Shown one piece after another: positions 48,046-56,849 of a stretch of DNA of 64,000 nucleotides; position 1 is the stretch's first letter, and every line of letters begins with the position of its first letter. The stretch covers positions 372,001-436,000 of the forward strand of contig NZ_CP036523.1 of NCBI RefSeq assembly GCF_008151785.1. Reading direction: 5' to 3'. Source of the DNA: Peptacetobacter hiranonis (GTDB lineage Bacteria > Bacillota > Clostridia > Peptostreptococcales > Peptostreptococcaceae). The notes under the pieces are model-generated. The model did no database searches. It was not told the DNA's origin and worked only from the letters and a program-made list of their open reading frames with translations. Made by a program: the position numbers and the translations under genes.

Positions 48046-48074
48046 TTTACAGATTGTTTTTTTTTTAATATAAT
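48046..48074 (+). promoter_or_regulatory. Orphan sigma-70-type promoter between convergent genes
   Basis: TTTACA at 48046-48051, exactly 17 nt, TATAAT at 48069-48074. No gene follows on this strand before the terminator at 48192-48223. Confidence 0.65.
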
Positions 48075-48080
48075 ATATAT

Positions 48081-48223
48081 GAACTCAATACCTAATATAA
48101 CATAAATTAAGATTCTAAAATTTTAATTTACTAACTAACCACTTTAAAGATATTTTAAATTATCCTCTAATTTAAAATAATCAATCTGTAGAAAAAACCA
48201 CCTTTATATAAAGGTGGTTTTTT
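48081..48223 (+). ncRNA. Candidate small RNA (about 145 nt)
   Basis: Defined by the promoter at 48046-48074 and the terminator hairpin 48192-48223. Inside is a perfect 10-bp hairpin TTTTAAATTA / TAATTTAAAA (48153-48177) whose 5-nt loop is TCCTC, complementary to SD sequences. No start codon with an SD was seen. Purely sequence-based; existence of the transcript is inference. Confidence 0.45.
48192..48223. terminator. Bidirectional terminator of dnaE and the candidate sRNA
   Basis: Perfect palindrome with arms AAAAAACCACCTTTAT and ATAAAGGTGGTTTTTT. It ends dnaE on the minus strand and any plus-strand transcript from 48046. Confidence 0.9.
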
Positions 48224-48282
48224 CTATATAATATTTATTTTTTTCGAATTTAATATATTTTATATTATCAAGATAACTCAAA

Positions 48283-51200
48283 CTATATTTCTTCAATTTC
48301 TATATTTAATTTACCGACTAAACTTCCCAGCTCTTTCTTTAATTCTTCATCTGCATTTATATACATTCCAGGAACTTTGTACGTTATAGGTTTACTCATA
48401 TCAATATTTTGATCTTTAGGCAATAATACTAGTCTGTCTCTACCTGGATATTTTCTAGTTATCGTAAATACTTTCATAAGTAACTCTTCATCGCCTACAG
48501 TATCTATTCTCACATTCATCTGTTTATTTTTAGGTTTGTTTGAATTACTTCTTGTGTCAAATGAAATTTTTTCACTATTAAACCGATATTCTTCATTGAT
48601 ATCTTTTATATCTCGAGCGATTAATTTTGCCTCATCATCGTCAATACTTATCGCACCTTTTATCAGTATTATGCTGTCATCGTTTAGTAGTATGTTGAAT
48701 TTTTTAAGAGTCTGAGGGAACACTACAACCTCTATAGTTCCATATAGATCTTCTAGTGTGATAAACGCCATTATTTCATTTCTCTTAGTAGTCATTATTC
48801 TCTTGGCGATTACCATTCCACCCATGATTACTTCTCTATCGTGAAGCTTCATGTATGTTTTTTCATCCTCTTTTAATTCGTTTATCTTTTTCATATTTAT
48901 GCTAGTTTTTCTATCTAGCTCTGATTTATATTCTGATAATGGATGTCCGCTAAGATACATTCCCAGCACTTCTTTTTCCATGTTAAGTCTTTCTTTTTCG
49001 CTAAACTCCCTTACAACAGGCAGGTTTGTAGAAAGTTGCATCTCTGGTGCTTCCTCAACCTGTGTAGAAAATGCGTCAAATAGAGAAATCTGTCCCTGAA
49101 CATTTTTCTTTCTATCCATAGATATACTTTCCAGAACTGACTCATATCCAGCCATAAGTGTAGCCCTATTTTCGCTAATTTGGTCAAATGCACCACATTT
49201 GATAAGACTTTCAACTACTCTTTTATTTGTATCTTTTGTATCAAGTCTTTTTGCGAAGTCTACAAAGTCTTTGAATTCTCCGTTTTCTTCTCTTTCTTTT
49301 ACAATATTTTCGATTATATTTACCCCTACGTTTTTAACCGCAGCAAGCCCAAATCTTATACTATCGCCCTCAACAGAGAATTTTGAAAAACTCTTATTTA
49401 TATCTGGTGGATTAACAGGTATTCCTATTGCATTACATTCTCTAATATACTCGACAACTTTGTCTGAGTTGCCCATTATACTAGTCATAAGAGCCGCCAT
49501 AAACTCGACCGGATAGTGCACTTTTAAGTATGCTGTTTCATATGCTAAAACACCGTACGCAGCCGCATGAGATTTATTAAAGGCATATCTTGCGAAGTCT
49601 ATCATATCGTCGAAAATTTTATTTGCATCTTCTTCTGATATTCCATTTCTTATACATCCAGGAATTTCTATATTTCCTTCATCGTCAAATTTTCCATGTA
49701 TGAAGTACTGTCTTTCCTCTTCCATGACGTCCATTTTCTTCTTACTCATTGCTCTTCTAACTAAGTCACTTCGACCATAGCTATATCCAGCAAGATCCCT
49801 AACAACCTGCATAACCTGTTCCTGATATACTAGACACCCATATGTTACCTCTAGTATAGGTCTTAGTTTATCATTTATGTATGTTACTTTTTCTGGGTTG
49901 TTTTTGTTTTCTATATATGTCGGAATTGAGTCCATTGGACCCGGTCTGAATAGAGATATACCCGCTACTATATCTTCAAAGCTATTTGGTTTTAGCTGCT
50001 TCATGAAGTTTCTCATACCAGAACTTTCTAGCTGGAATACACCAAGTGTATTTCCTTGAGATAATGTTTCAAATACTTCATCGTCATCGTATTCCATTTT
50101 TGAAAAATCTATATGCTCTGTATATCCTTTTATATCTCTGTTTAATTCTATTAAGTCTAGCGCATCTCTGATAACTGTCAGAGTTCTAAGTCCTAAGAAG
50201 TCCATTTTTAGAAGTCCTAGTTCTTCAAGTGTAGTCATTGTAAACTGAGTAGTTATAGAGTCCTGATGTTTGTAAAGTGGTACGTACTCATCTACAGGGT
50301 TTCTGGCTATAACAACACCTGCTGCATGTGTAGATGCGTGTCTTAGAGTACCTTCTAATCTTTTAGAGATATCTATAACTTCTCTAGCCTCTGCATCAGA
50401 CTCATAAAGTTCTACAAGTGTAGGATTGCTGTCCATAGCCTTGTCTATAGTCATACCTAGCTCGAAAGGTATTTCCTTAGCTATTTGATCTGCTTTGTTA
50501 TAAGAAACATTTAAAACTCTGGCAACATCTCTTATCGCTATTTTAGCCCCCATTGTACCAAATGTTATTATCTGTGCAACATGGTCTTCTCCGTATTTTC
50601 TTTTTACATAGTCTATAACTTCTTCACGTCTTTCGTAGCAGAAGTCGATATCTATATCGGGCATCGATACCCTCTCTGGATTTAAAAATCTTTCAAACAG
50701 TAGGCTGTACTTCATTGGGTCTATATCTGTTATCTTTAAAGTGTATGCAACTATAGAACCTGCAGCACTCCCTCTACCAGGACCGACCATTATATTGTTC
50801 TGTTTTGCAAAGTTTATAAAGTCCCAAACTATAAGGAAGTACTCTACATACCCCATATTTTCTATTGTATTTAACTCATACTCAAGTCTTTCTTTGTATT
50901 CCTCAGGACAATCTTCTCCATATCTTTCTACAAGTCCTTTTTGGCAAAGTTCTCTAAAGTATCCATTAGTAGTGTATCCCTCTGGAACATCGTATCTTGG
51001 AAGATGATATTTGTGGAATTCAAATTCTACATTACATCTCTCCGCAATTTCATTTGTATTATCTAAAGCTTCCTCTAGCTCTGGGAATAATTGCTCCATC
51101 TCTTCTCTACTCTTTAAGTAGAATTCGTCGCTAGGGAATTTCATTCTATTTTCGTCATCTATAGTCTTCTGCATCTGAAGACACATAAGTATATCCTGAA

Positions 51201-51852
51201 TTTTTGCGTCGTCTTTATCCACATAATGCACATCATTTGTCGCAACTAGTGGAATATTTAATTCTCTTGATAGTCTAACTACTTCTGTGTTTACCTGTTT
51301 CTGCTCTGGTAGTCCATGGTCTTGTATTTCTAGGTAGTAGTTTCCATTTCCAAATATGTCCCTATACTCCATAGCTAATTTTCTAGCTTTGTCGTAATTT
51401 CCGTTCATAATCGCTCTCGGAACATCACCTGCAAGACAAGCAGAAAGTGCTATCAATCCTTGGCTGTGCTTTTTAAGCTCATCCATATCCGTTCTAGGCT
51501 TATAGTAGAAACCATCTACATACGACTTAGATACAATTTTTATAAGGTTTTTATAACCTACCATATCTTTTGCCAAAAGCACTAGATGACCTTGATGCTT
51601 ATCGTAGTTAGGATCTTTATCTGTAAGCTTTCTCGGTGCTGTATATACTTCACATCCAATTATAGGCTTTATTCCCTCAGCTTTTGCAGCCTTGTAAAAA
51701 TCTATCGCTCCAAACATACATCCATGGTCAGTTATTGCAACGGCAGTCATCCCTTTCTCCTTAGCCCTTTTTACAAGAGTCTTTACCCTAGAAAATCCGT
51801 CTAGCAAACTATACTCTGTATGTACATGAAGATGTGTAAAGTTTTTTTCCAT
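48283..51852 (-). CDS. dnaE: DNA polymerase III alpha subunit, DnaE type
   Basis: 1189 residues from ATG 51852 (MEKNFTHLHVHTEYSLLDGFSRVK). An in-frame upstream extension would be coded by the IStron end and is discarded. The N-terminal PHP domain (1-270) contains HVHTEYSLLDG and AITDHGCMFG. The polymerase palm has GPGRGSAAGSIVAY and the catalytic PDIDIDF. Helix-hairpin-helix and OB-fold regions lie in the last 400 residues. It is replicative and expected to be essential alongside PolC. IStron copy 2 ends 8 nt before the start codon, so the natural SD AGGAGGTGG is split: only AGGTGG remains directly upstream when the element is present. Confidence 0.97.
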   Translation of the reverse strand: MEKNFTHLHVHTEYSLLDGFSRVKTLVKRAKEKGMTAVAITDHGCMFGAIDFYKAAKAEGIKPIIGCEVYTAPRKLTDKDPNYDKHQGHLVLLAKDMVGYKNLIKIVSKSYVDGFYYKPRTDMDELKKHSQGLIALSACLAGDVPRAIMNGNYDKARKLAMEYRDIFGNGNYYLEIQDHGLPEQKQVNTEVVRLSRELNIPLVATNDVHYVDKDDAKIQDILMCLQMQKTIDDENRMKFPSDEFYLKSREEMEQLFPELEEALDNTNEIAERCNVEFEFHKYHLPRYDVPEGYTTNGYFRELCQKGLVERYGEDCPEEYKERLEYELNTIENMGYVEYFLIVWDFINFAKQNNIMVGPGRGSAAGSIVAYTLKITDIDPMKYSLLFERFLNPERVSMPDIDIDFCYERREEVIDYVKRKYGEDHVAQIITFGTMGAKIAIRDVARVLNVSYNKADQIAKEIPFELGMTIDKAMDSNPTLVELYESDAEAREVIDISKRLEGTLRHASTHAAGVVIARNPVDEYVPLYKHQDSITTQFTMTTLEELGLLKMDFLGLRTLTVIRDALDLIELNRDIKGYTEHIDFSKMEYDDDEVFETLSQGNTLGVFQLESSGMRNFMKQLKPNSFEDIVAGISLFRPGPMDSIPTYIENKNNPEKVTYINDKLRPILEVTYGCLVYQEQVMQVVRDLAGYSYGRSDLVRRAMSKKKMDVMEEERQYFIHGKFDDEGNIEIPGCIRNGISEEDANKIFDDMIDFARYAFNKSHAAAYGVLAYETAYLKVHYPVEFMAALMTSIMGNSDKVVEYIRECNAIGIPVNPPDINKSFSKFSVEGDSIRFGLAAVKNVGVNIIENIVKEREENGEFKDFVDFAKRLDTKDTNKRVVESLIKCGAFDQISENRATLMAGYESVLESISMDRKKNVQGQISLFDAFSTQVEEAPEMQLSTNLPVVREFSEKERLNMEKEVLGMYLSGHPLSEYKSELDRKTSINMKKINELKEDEKTYMKLHDREVIMGGMVIAKRIMTTKRNEIMAFITLEDLYGTIEVVVFPQTLKKFNILLNDDSIILIKGAISIDDDEAKLIARDIKDINEEYRFNSEKISFDTRSNSNKPKNKQMNVRIDTVGDEELLMKVFTITRKYPGRDRLVLLPKDQNIDMSKPITYKVPGMYINADEELKKELGSLVGKLNIEIEEI

Positions 51853-51860
51853 TCGTCCAC

Positions 51861-52118
51861 CTGGTTCTAAAAATATATACAAATGTACTCATTTTAGATA
51901 TTTCGCTCTTATTCTATCTTTTGATAGTTTTAAGTCTTGGTTGAGCCAGTTATCTCGATAAAATTTCTATCTCGATTATCCCACAACCGTATTTTTTATT
52001 TATTTAAAGCATTTTATCTAACCCCCGTCACCGATAAAACATACCCTCTATTTATCAACTGTTGAATAAATACAAAATATATTTGTGATTAAATAAAATA
52101 TACTTTTAATCTATCTTT
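51861..52118 (-). ncRNA. Predicted omega-RNA scaffold and 3' end of IStron copy 2
   Basis: Identical to 46434-46691 of copy 1. The guide would start with the dnaE leader, GTGGACGAATGG, so the RNA-guided cut would be directed at an empty dnaE upstream site carrying TAGGAG. Confidence 0.7.
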
Positions 52119-53531
52119 TTACTTTGTATCAGCAATTCTACTTTCTAGTATTTCCTTAACTTTCTTATAACTTGTAAACATCTTTATTTTTTTATCATAT
52201 TTTCTCTCTAAAATATTTTTACTTGCATTTATATCTACATGAATTTCTCCACAATTATCACAAACAAATGAATCTCCATTTCTTATACCAAATCTTCCAC
52301 ATTTACTACAAATTTGACTTGTATACGCTGGATTTATGTATGTAAATTCAATACTACTTAATTTGAATTTGTATTCAAGTCTATCTCTTATGTAGCCCTT
52401 TATCCATCTCGATAACTTTCTTTTTACAGATTTTGGATATCTGTCATCCCAATTTACAAAATCCAAATTTTCCATTACAACTTCCTTAGGCTTTTCTGAC
52501 TTTATAAATTCATTGATATTTTTATTGATATAAGATTTAACTTTTTCATCGTGTTTATTTTTGTTTTTTCTGTATTTTTTCTTTCCCAAATTATTTTTAA
52601 GTATGTTCTCTGCTTTCTTAGTGTTACCTTCTTCGAGGTATTTTCTTCTAAGTGCGAAAAATCTATTTCGATTAACATTTTTATTATTCAATCTTTCGGT
52701 TTCTTTACTTAAATAATAATTCAATTTTTCTCCATACAGATTTCCATTTGATGTTGCAAGCAAGTATCTATATCCTTTATCTATTCCTATAATATTTTCG
52801 TTGGTATTTTCCTTTGATTCCACTTCTAATGGAATATTTATTCTCAATACATTATCTATAATTTTGATTTTAAGTATTTTGTTGTATTCATTTGAATCCC
52901 TTAATTTAATCGGTACTCTTTTTCTTGTTTCCATTGAAGATATATAAATATAATTTTCATTTGTGTTATTTTTTGAATATCTATACAAACCTGTGTCTAT
53001 TGAAAAAGAATTTATTTTATTCGTATATGGTACTTTTCCTTTATATCTCCTAGTGTATCTTTTTATCAAGTTATTCAAATATTTAATATTTAAGTTTTTT
53101 CCTTCAAATTTTTTAGGAATATCAAAGTTTATATTGTTTAATACGTTATAATAAAGCTTATTTGCTGATAGTATATAATTTATATAATATCTGTCATCAG
53201 TAGATAAATGTTCGTTATTATAAGCAGCAGTCCTAATTTCATTTTTTGTATTAGACCAACCAGATTTTATATTTCCAATTGCATCCTGTAATGCTAATTT
53301 CCAATATCTAGCTGGTAAATCCCACTGTTCATAAAACTTTGTACTTACCCATTCATCTCTGATTTTTCGAGGTTTTTCAATGATTAAAAGACTTTTTATT
53401 CCATTATATCTTGAATATACATAGTTTTTAACATTTTTGTATTCTCTTCCTATTTTTAATAACTCTTCGACCTCATAATCATCAAGTTCATAGGAGTATT
53501 GTTTTACAGTTTTAGTTATTGTCTTTCCCAT
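52119..53531 (-). CDS. tnpB: TnpB RNA-guided nuclease of IStron copy 2
   Basis: 470 residues with amino-acid identity to copy 1 over the whole length, so both nucleases should be active and interchangeable. Catalytic D251, E354 and D433 and the four zinc-binding Cys are intact. ATG 53531 has the same SD (AGGTGAGG). The intact, unchanged frame next to a ribozyme that has drifted suggests recent copying or selection on the protein. Nothing else is encoded in the element. Confidence 0.95.
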   Translation of the reverse strand: MGKTITKTVKQYSYELDDYEVEELLKIGREYKNVKNYVYSRYNGIKSLLIIEKPRKIRDEWVSTKFYEQWDLPARYWKLALQDAIGNIKSGWSNTKNEIRTAAYNNEHLSTDDRYYINYILSANKLYYNVLNNINFDIPKKFEGKNLNIKYLNNLIKRYTRRYKGKVPYTNKINSFSIDTGLYRYSKNNTNENYIYISSMETRKRVPIKLRDSNEYNKILKIKIIDNVLRINIPLEVESKENTNENIIGIDKGYRYLLATSNGNLYGEKLNYYLSKETERLNNKNVNRNRFFALRRKYLEEGNTKKAENILKNNLGKKKYRKNKNKHDEKVKSYINKNINEFIKSEKPKEVVMENLDFVNWDDRYPKSVKRKLSRWIKGYIRDRLEYKFKLSSIEFTYINPAYTSQICSKCGRFGIRNGDSFVCDNCGEIHVDINASKNILERKYDKKIKMFTSYKKVKEILESRIADTK

Positions 53532-53629
53532 TTACCTCACCTCGATTCTATAACAAATCTATCTTTCTAATTATATTATATACAAATCGAAGTTATATTA
53601 TACAAATAATATAAAATATTTTTTAAGTT

Positions 53630-54128
53630 TTTAAATAAATAAAAAATACGGTCGTTATATCTAAAATACATCCGTATATATTTTTAGAGTGTTCAATTGG
53701 AATCGCTACTTTCCAATCAGTTCTCTTATGAACTTCTTAATATTTCTATTAAGCACAGACTATATCACCATCTAATTTTTTAGATGCTCCCCATTTCCAC
53801 CACCAATAGCTTGTGATGTACTGCATTTGCCTAGTCGTTGAACCTTATCCTGTTCGGATCTTGGCTGCTGATTATCCATTATTAAAGCACTTAGGATTTA
53901 ACCTTATGCCATCTAGTTAATTTTTTTTGCTTTCGCAACATTCACGCTTGAATATTTTTCAATTCTACGTTGTAGTTTAACTAGCTTTAGGAACTTCCAG
54001 CAATTAAAGGAGTTTTGGGCGATTTCTCGCCTCTCTACACTCGTTATGAATGTAGGGAGCTTTTTTGTAAAAATATATTTGTCTATATATGTATATTTTT
54101 GACTATATTTCTAACAACTATATAGTTG
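53630..54128 (-). ncRNA. Group I intron ribozyme of IStron copy 2
   Basis: Same core as copy 1 read on the minus strand: P segment, CAGCAGCCAAG, GTTCAACGACTAGG and GATATAGTCTG are all intact. The guide segment GCTCCCTA pairs with TAGGAGC at the junction. The hairpin closed by AGTTC/GAACT has a 6-8-nt loop here instead of the long extension in copy 1. The arms that pair with the 3' end are at 53657-53688 and 53630-53651. Confidence 0.83.
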
Positions 54129-54456
54129 CTCCTAATTTTTAGTTCAATTATAGATTATACAATATTTTTTTTATGATTTCTAGAAATTAAAAAATAAAAA
54201 TACAATGAATATAAATAAAATGGTTTTGTAGTAATATGTATATCTTAGTAACAGTATGATATAATAAAAGAAGATGAGAAAACGAGAGTATAGGAGGTTA
54301 CTTGTTTCTCTTCAACTTAAAAGTTACTGAAAAGATAAAACCACCAGAGCTACGTCCAATATTTCGGTGGTTTTATTTTTTGTTATCAGATAGTTTATTT
54401 ATGATAAAATCTAATTAGAAATAAAAATACTATAAAAATAATTAGGAGTAACGCTT
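54129..54456 (+). other. Region between IStron 2 and the HIT gene
   Basis: 328 bp. The first part is the upstream sequence of dnaE on the minus strand, with TATAAT at 54159-54154 and the TAGGAG flank. The second part carries a plus-strand promoter and terminator (54257-54376) ahead of the HIT gene. Confidence 0.5.
54257..54376 (+). promoter_or_regulatory. Short leader/attenuator unit upstream of the HIT gene
   Basis: Extended -10 TGATATAAT at 54257-54265 predicts a start near 54272. An AGGAGG SD (54292-54297) precedes TTG 54302, which opens a 38-codon frame (MFLFNLKVTEKIKPPELRP...). A terminator hairpin AAAACCACC / GGTGGTTTT with a 20-nt loop (54337-54374) plus T-run lies inside that frame. 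It could be an attenuator or a small RNA; the peptide has no recognised relatives. Confidence 0.5.
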
Positions 54457-55446
54457 ATGAGTATAATAGATAGCGAATATTATAAAGTTAAAAAAAAGTT
54501 GGGGCATAGACCTAGCAGAGTAGAATTATTTGAAAATATGGATTTTGAAACATATATTGAAATCAAGAAAAATAGCAAAGAAAATATTTTCAAAGATTAT
54601 ATAGGATATTTAATGAGTATAGATGAATTAGACTGCAATGAAAAAGAAGAGATTGAAGGTTTTTGTTGGAGATTCATCAAGATGATAGAAAATACAAGAA
54701 TGTCTAAAAGTTATAAGATGCCGTTTTTATTGGCATTTTATAATAATGGAAATTTAAAATCTATAGTGGCTGATGAGGATTTGTATAAAAGTTTTAAAGC
54801 ATTCTATTCAATTAAAGAAAATACTGCAGATATGTATGCTGATAAAAATACTGAGAAATTTGCACAATGGGGAAGAGAAGAATATGTGGAATTAGCAAAA
54901 CAAAATCCGGTTAAATATATGCTAAAAAGTGAAAGTGAATTTTTTGAATTGGATAGGGATAAAATAGTAGTAAGGAGATTAGAAGAATTTAAAGATAATA
55001 AATTCTTTGTAGATAATATTAGAGATGCTATAGAATTTAGAACTAAAGAATACTATAAAACTAGATACGATGAGGTGAAAGATATGAGTTGTATATTTTG
55101 CGATTTAAAAGAATACGTACTAGAAAACGACTTAGCATTTGCGATATTTGACAAATTCCCTGTAACAAAAGGACATATGCTATTCATTCCTAAAAGACAT
55201 ATAGCAAACTTCTTTGATCTAACAAAAGAAGAAAGAGAAGCAATATTTGATTTAGTAGACGAAGGAAAAAAATTATTAGATGAAAAATACTCTCCAGACG
55301 CATATAATGTCGGTGTAAACGTAGGAGAATACTCTGGTCAGAGTGTAATGCATGTACATATTCATCTGATGCCGAGATACATTGGCGACACAAAATACCC
55401 TAAGGGTGGAGTAAGAGGGGTAATTCCTGAAAAAATGTCTTACTAA
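54457..55446 (+). CDS. Two-domain protein: unknown N-terminal domain fused to a HIT hydrolase
   Basis: 329 residues. Residues 210-329 are a complete HIT domain (CIFCDLKEYVLENDLAFAIFDKFPVTKGHMLFIPKRH) with the catalytic triad HVHIHL. HIT proteins hydrolyse or transfer nucleotides (AMP-lysine, AMP-NH2, Ap4A). Residues 1-205 form an extra helical domain with LGHRPSRVELFENMDF and SKSYKMPFLLAFYNNGNLKS, reminiscent of helicase-associated C-terminal segments; I cannot name it. A good internal SD (GAGGTGAA, 55072-55079) stands 6 nt before ATG 55084, exactly where the HIT domain begins, so a short HIT-only form may also be made. SD AGGAG precedes ATG 54457. Confidence 0.8.
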   Translation: MSIIDSEYYKVKKKLGHRPSRVELFENMDFETYIEIKKNSKENIFKDYIGYLMSIDELDCNEKEEIEGFCWRFIKMIENTRMSKSYKMPFLLAFYNNGNLKSIVADEDLYKSFKAFYSIKENTADMYADKNTEKFAQWGREEYVELAKQNPVKYMLKSESEFFELDRDKIVVRRLEEFKDNKFFVDNIRDAIEFRTKEYYKTRYDEVKDMSCIFCDLKEYVLENDLAFAIFDKFPVTKGHMLFIPKRHIANFFDLTKEEREAIFDLVDEGKKLLDEKYSPDAYNVGVNVGEYSGQSVMHVHIHLMPRYIGDTKYPKGGVRGVIPEKMSY

Positions 55447-55486
55447 AAAACTAGATTGTATTTTAAAAACAAAATAATTTTTAATT

Positions 55487-55521
55487 AAAAGGGAGTATTT
55501 CAAAAAAATATTCCTTTTTTT
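55487..55521 (+). terminator. Terminator of the HIT gene
   Basis: AAAAGGGAGTATTT / AAATATTCCTTTTTT stem with one G-T pair and a short A-rich loop, then T-run. Confidence 0.75.
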
Positions 55522-55693
55522 ATTGTTACTCATAAATGGCTTAAATAGTGTAAATTTGGGGAGAAAGAGTAAACCTAAATATTTGATAACGGTACTAATA
55601 GTATAGCATATTTCAAATAGTAAACACCTAAGATGTATTTATAATATAATGCTAAATAAAATTCAAATTTAATGATAATTTAACGGCTTTTTG

Positions 55694-55702
55694 TGATATA
55701 AT
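55694..55702 (+). promoter_or_regulatory. Extended -10 promoter of pfkA-pyk
   Basis: TGATATAAT with no good -35 at the right distance. Expected start near 55709. Confidence 0.55.
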
Positions 55703-55835
55703 AACACAAAATGGACTTTTAAGAAAAAGGACATTTTAATTTTTTAAATCTTGTGGGATAAAATTTAAATATAGGGACGGAAAACGTCCTCGAGAAAATT
55801 TAGATAGAATAGAAAAAAAGTCTTAGGAGGTATGA

Positions 55836-56807
<972 letters not shown>

Positions 56808-56849
56808 TTAGTAATCAATGAAAAAGCTTTCTAAATAAGGAGAAAAGAT

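Larger units (their letters stand above)
51861..54128 (-). mobile_element. IStron copy 2 (group I intron + tnpB) in front of dnaE
   Basis: A 2.27-kb minus-strand element. Its tnpB product and 3' 258 bp are identical to copy 1 by direct reading; differences lie in the ribozyme part. Left flank TAGGAG is at 54134-54129 and right flank GTGGACGA-ATG of dnaE at 51860-51850. It is co-directional with dnaE, as copy 1 is with the EamA gene. Excision or splicing would give TTAGGAGGTGGACGAATG, a near-perfect ribosome binding site. No tnpA. Compared with copy 1, the ribozyme lacks a hairpin extension of about 40 nt and differs at several single bases. Confidence 0.9.

Noticed and set aside
51853-51882. 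Ten-codon N-terminal extension of dnaE
   Set aside because: The extension is encoded by the right end of the IStron; the HVHTEYS-type start fits ATG 51852 next to the SD.
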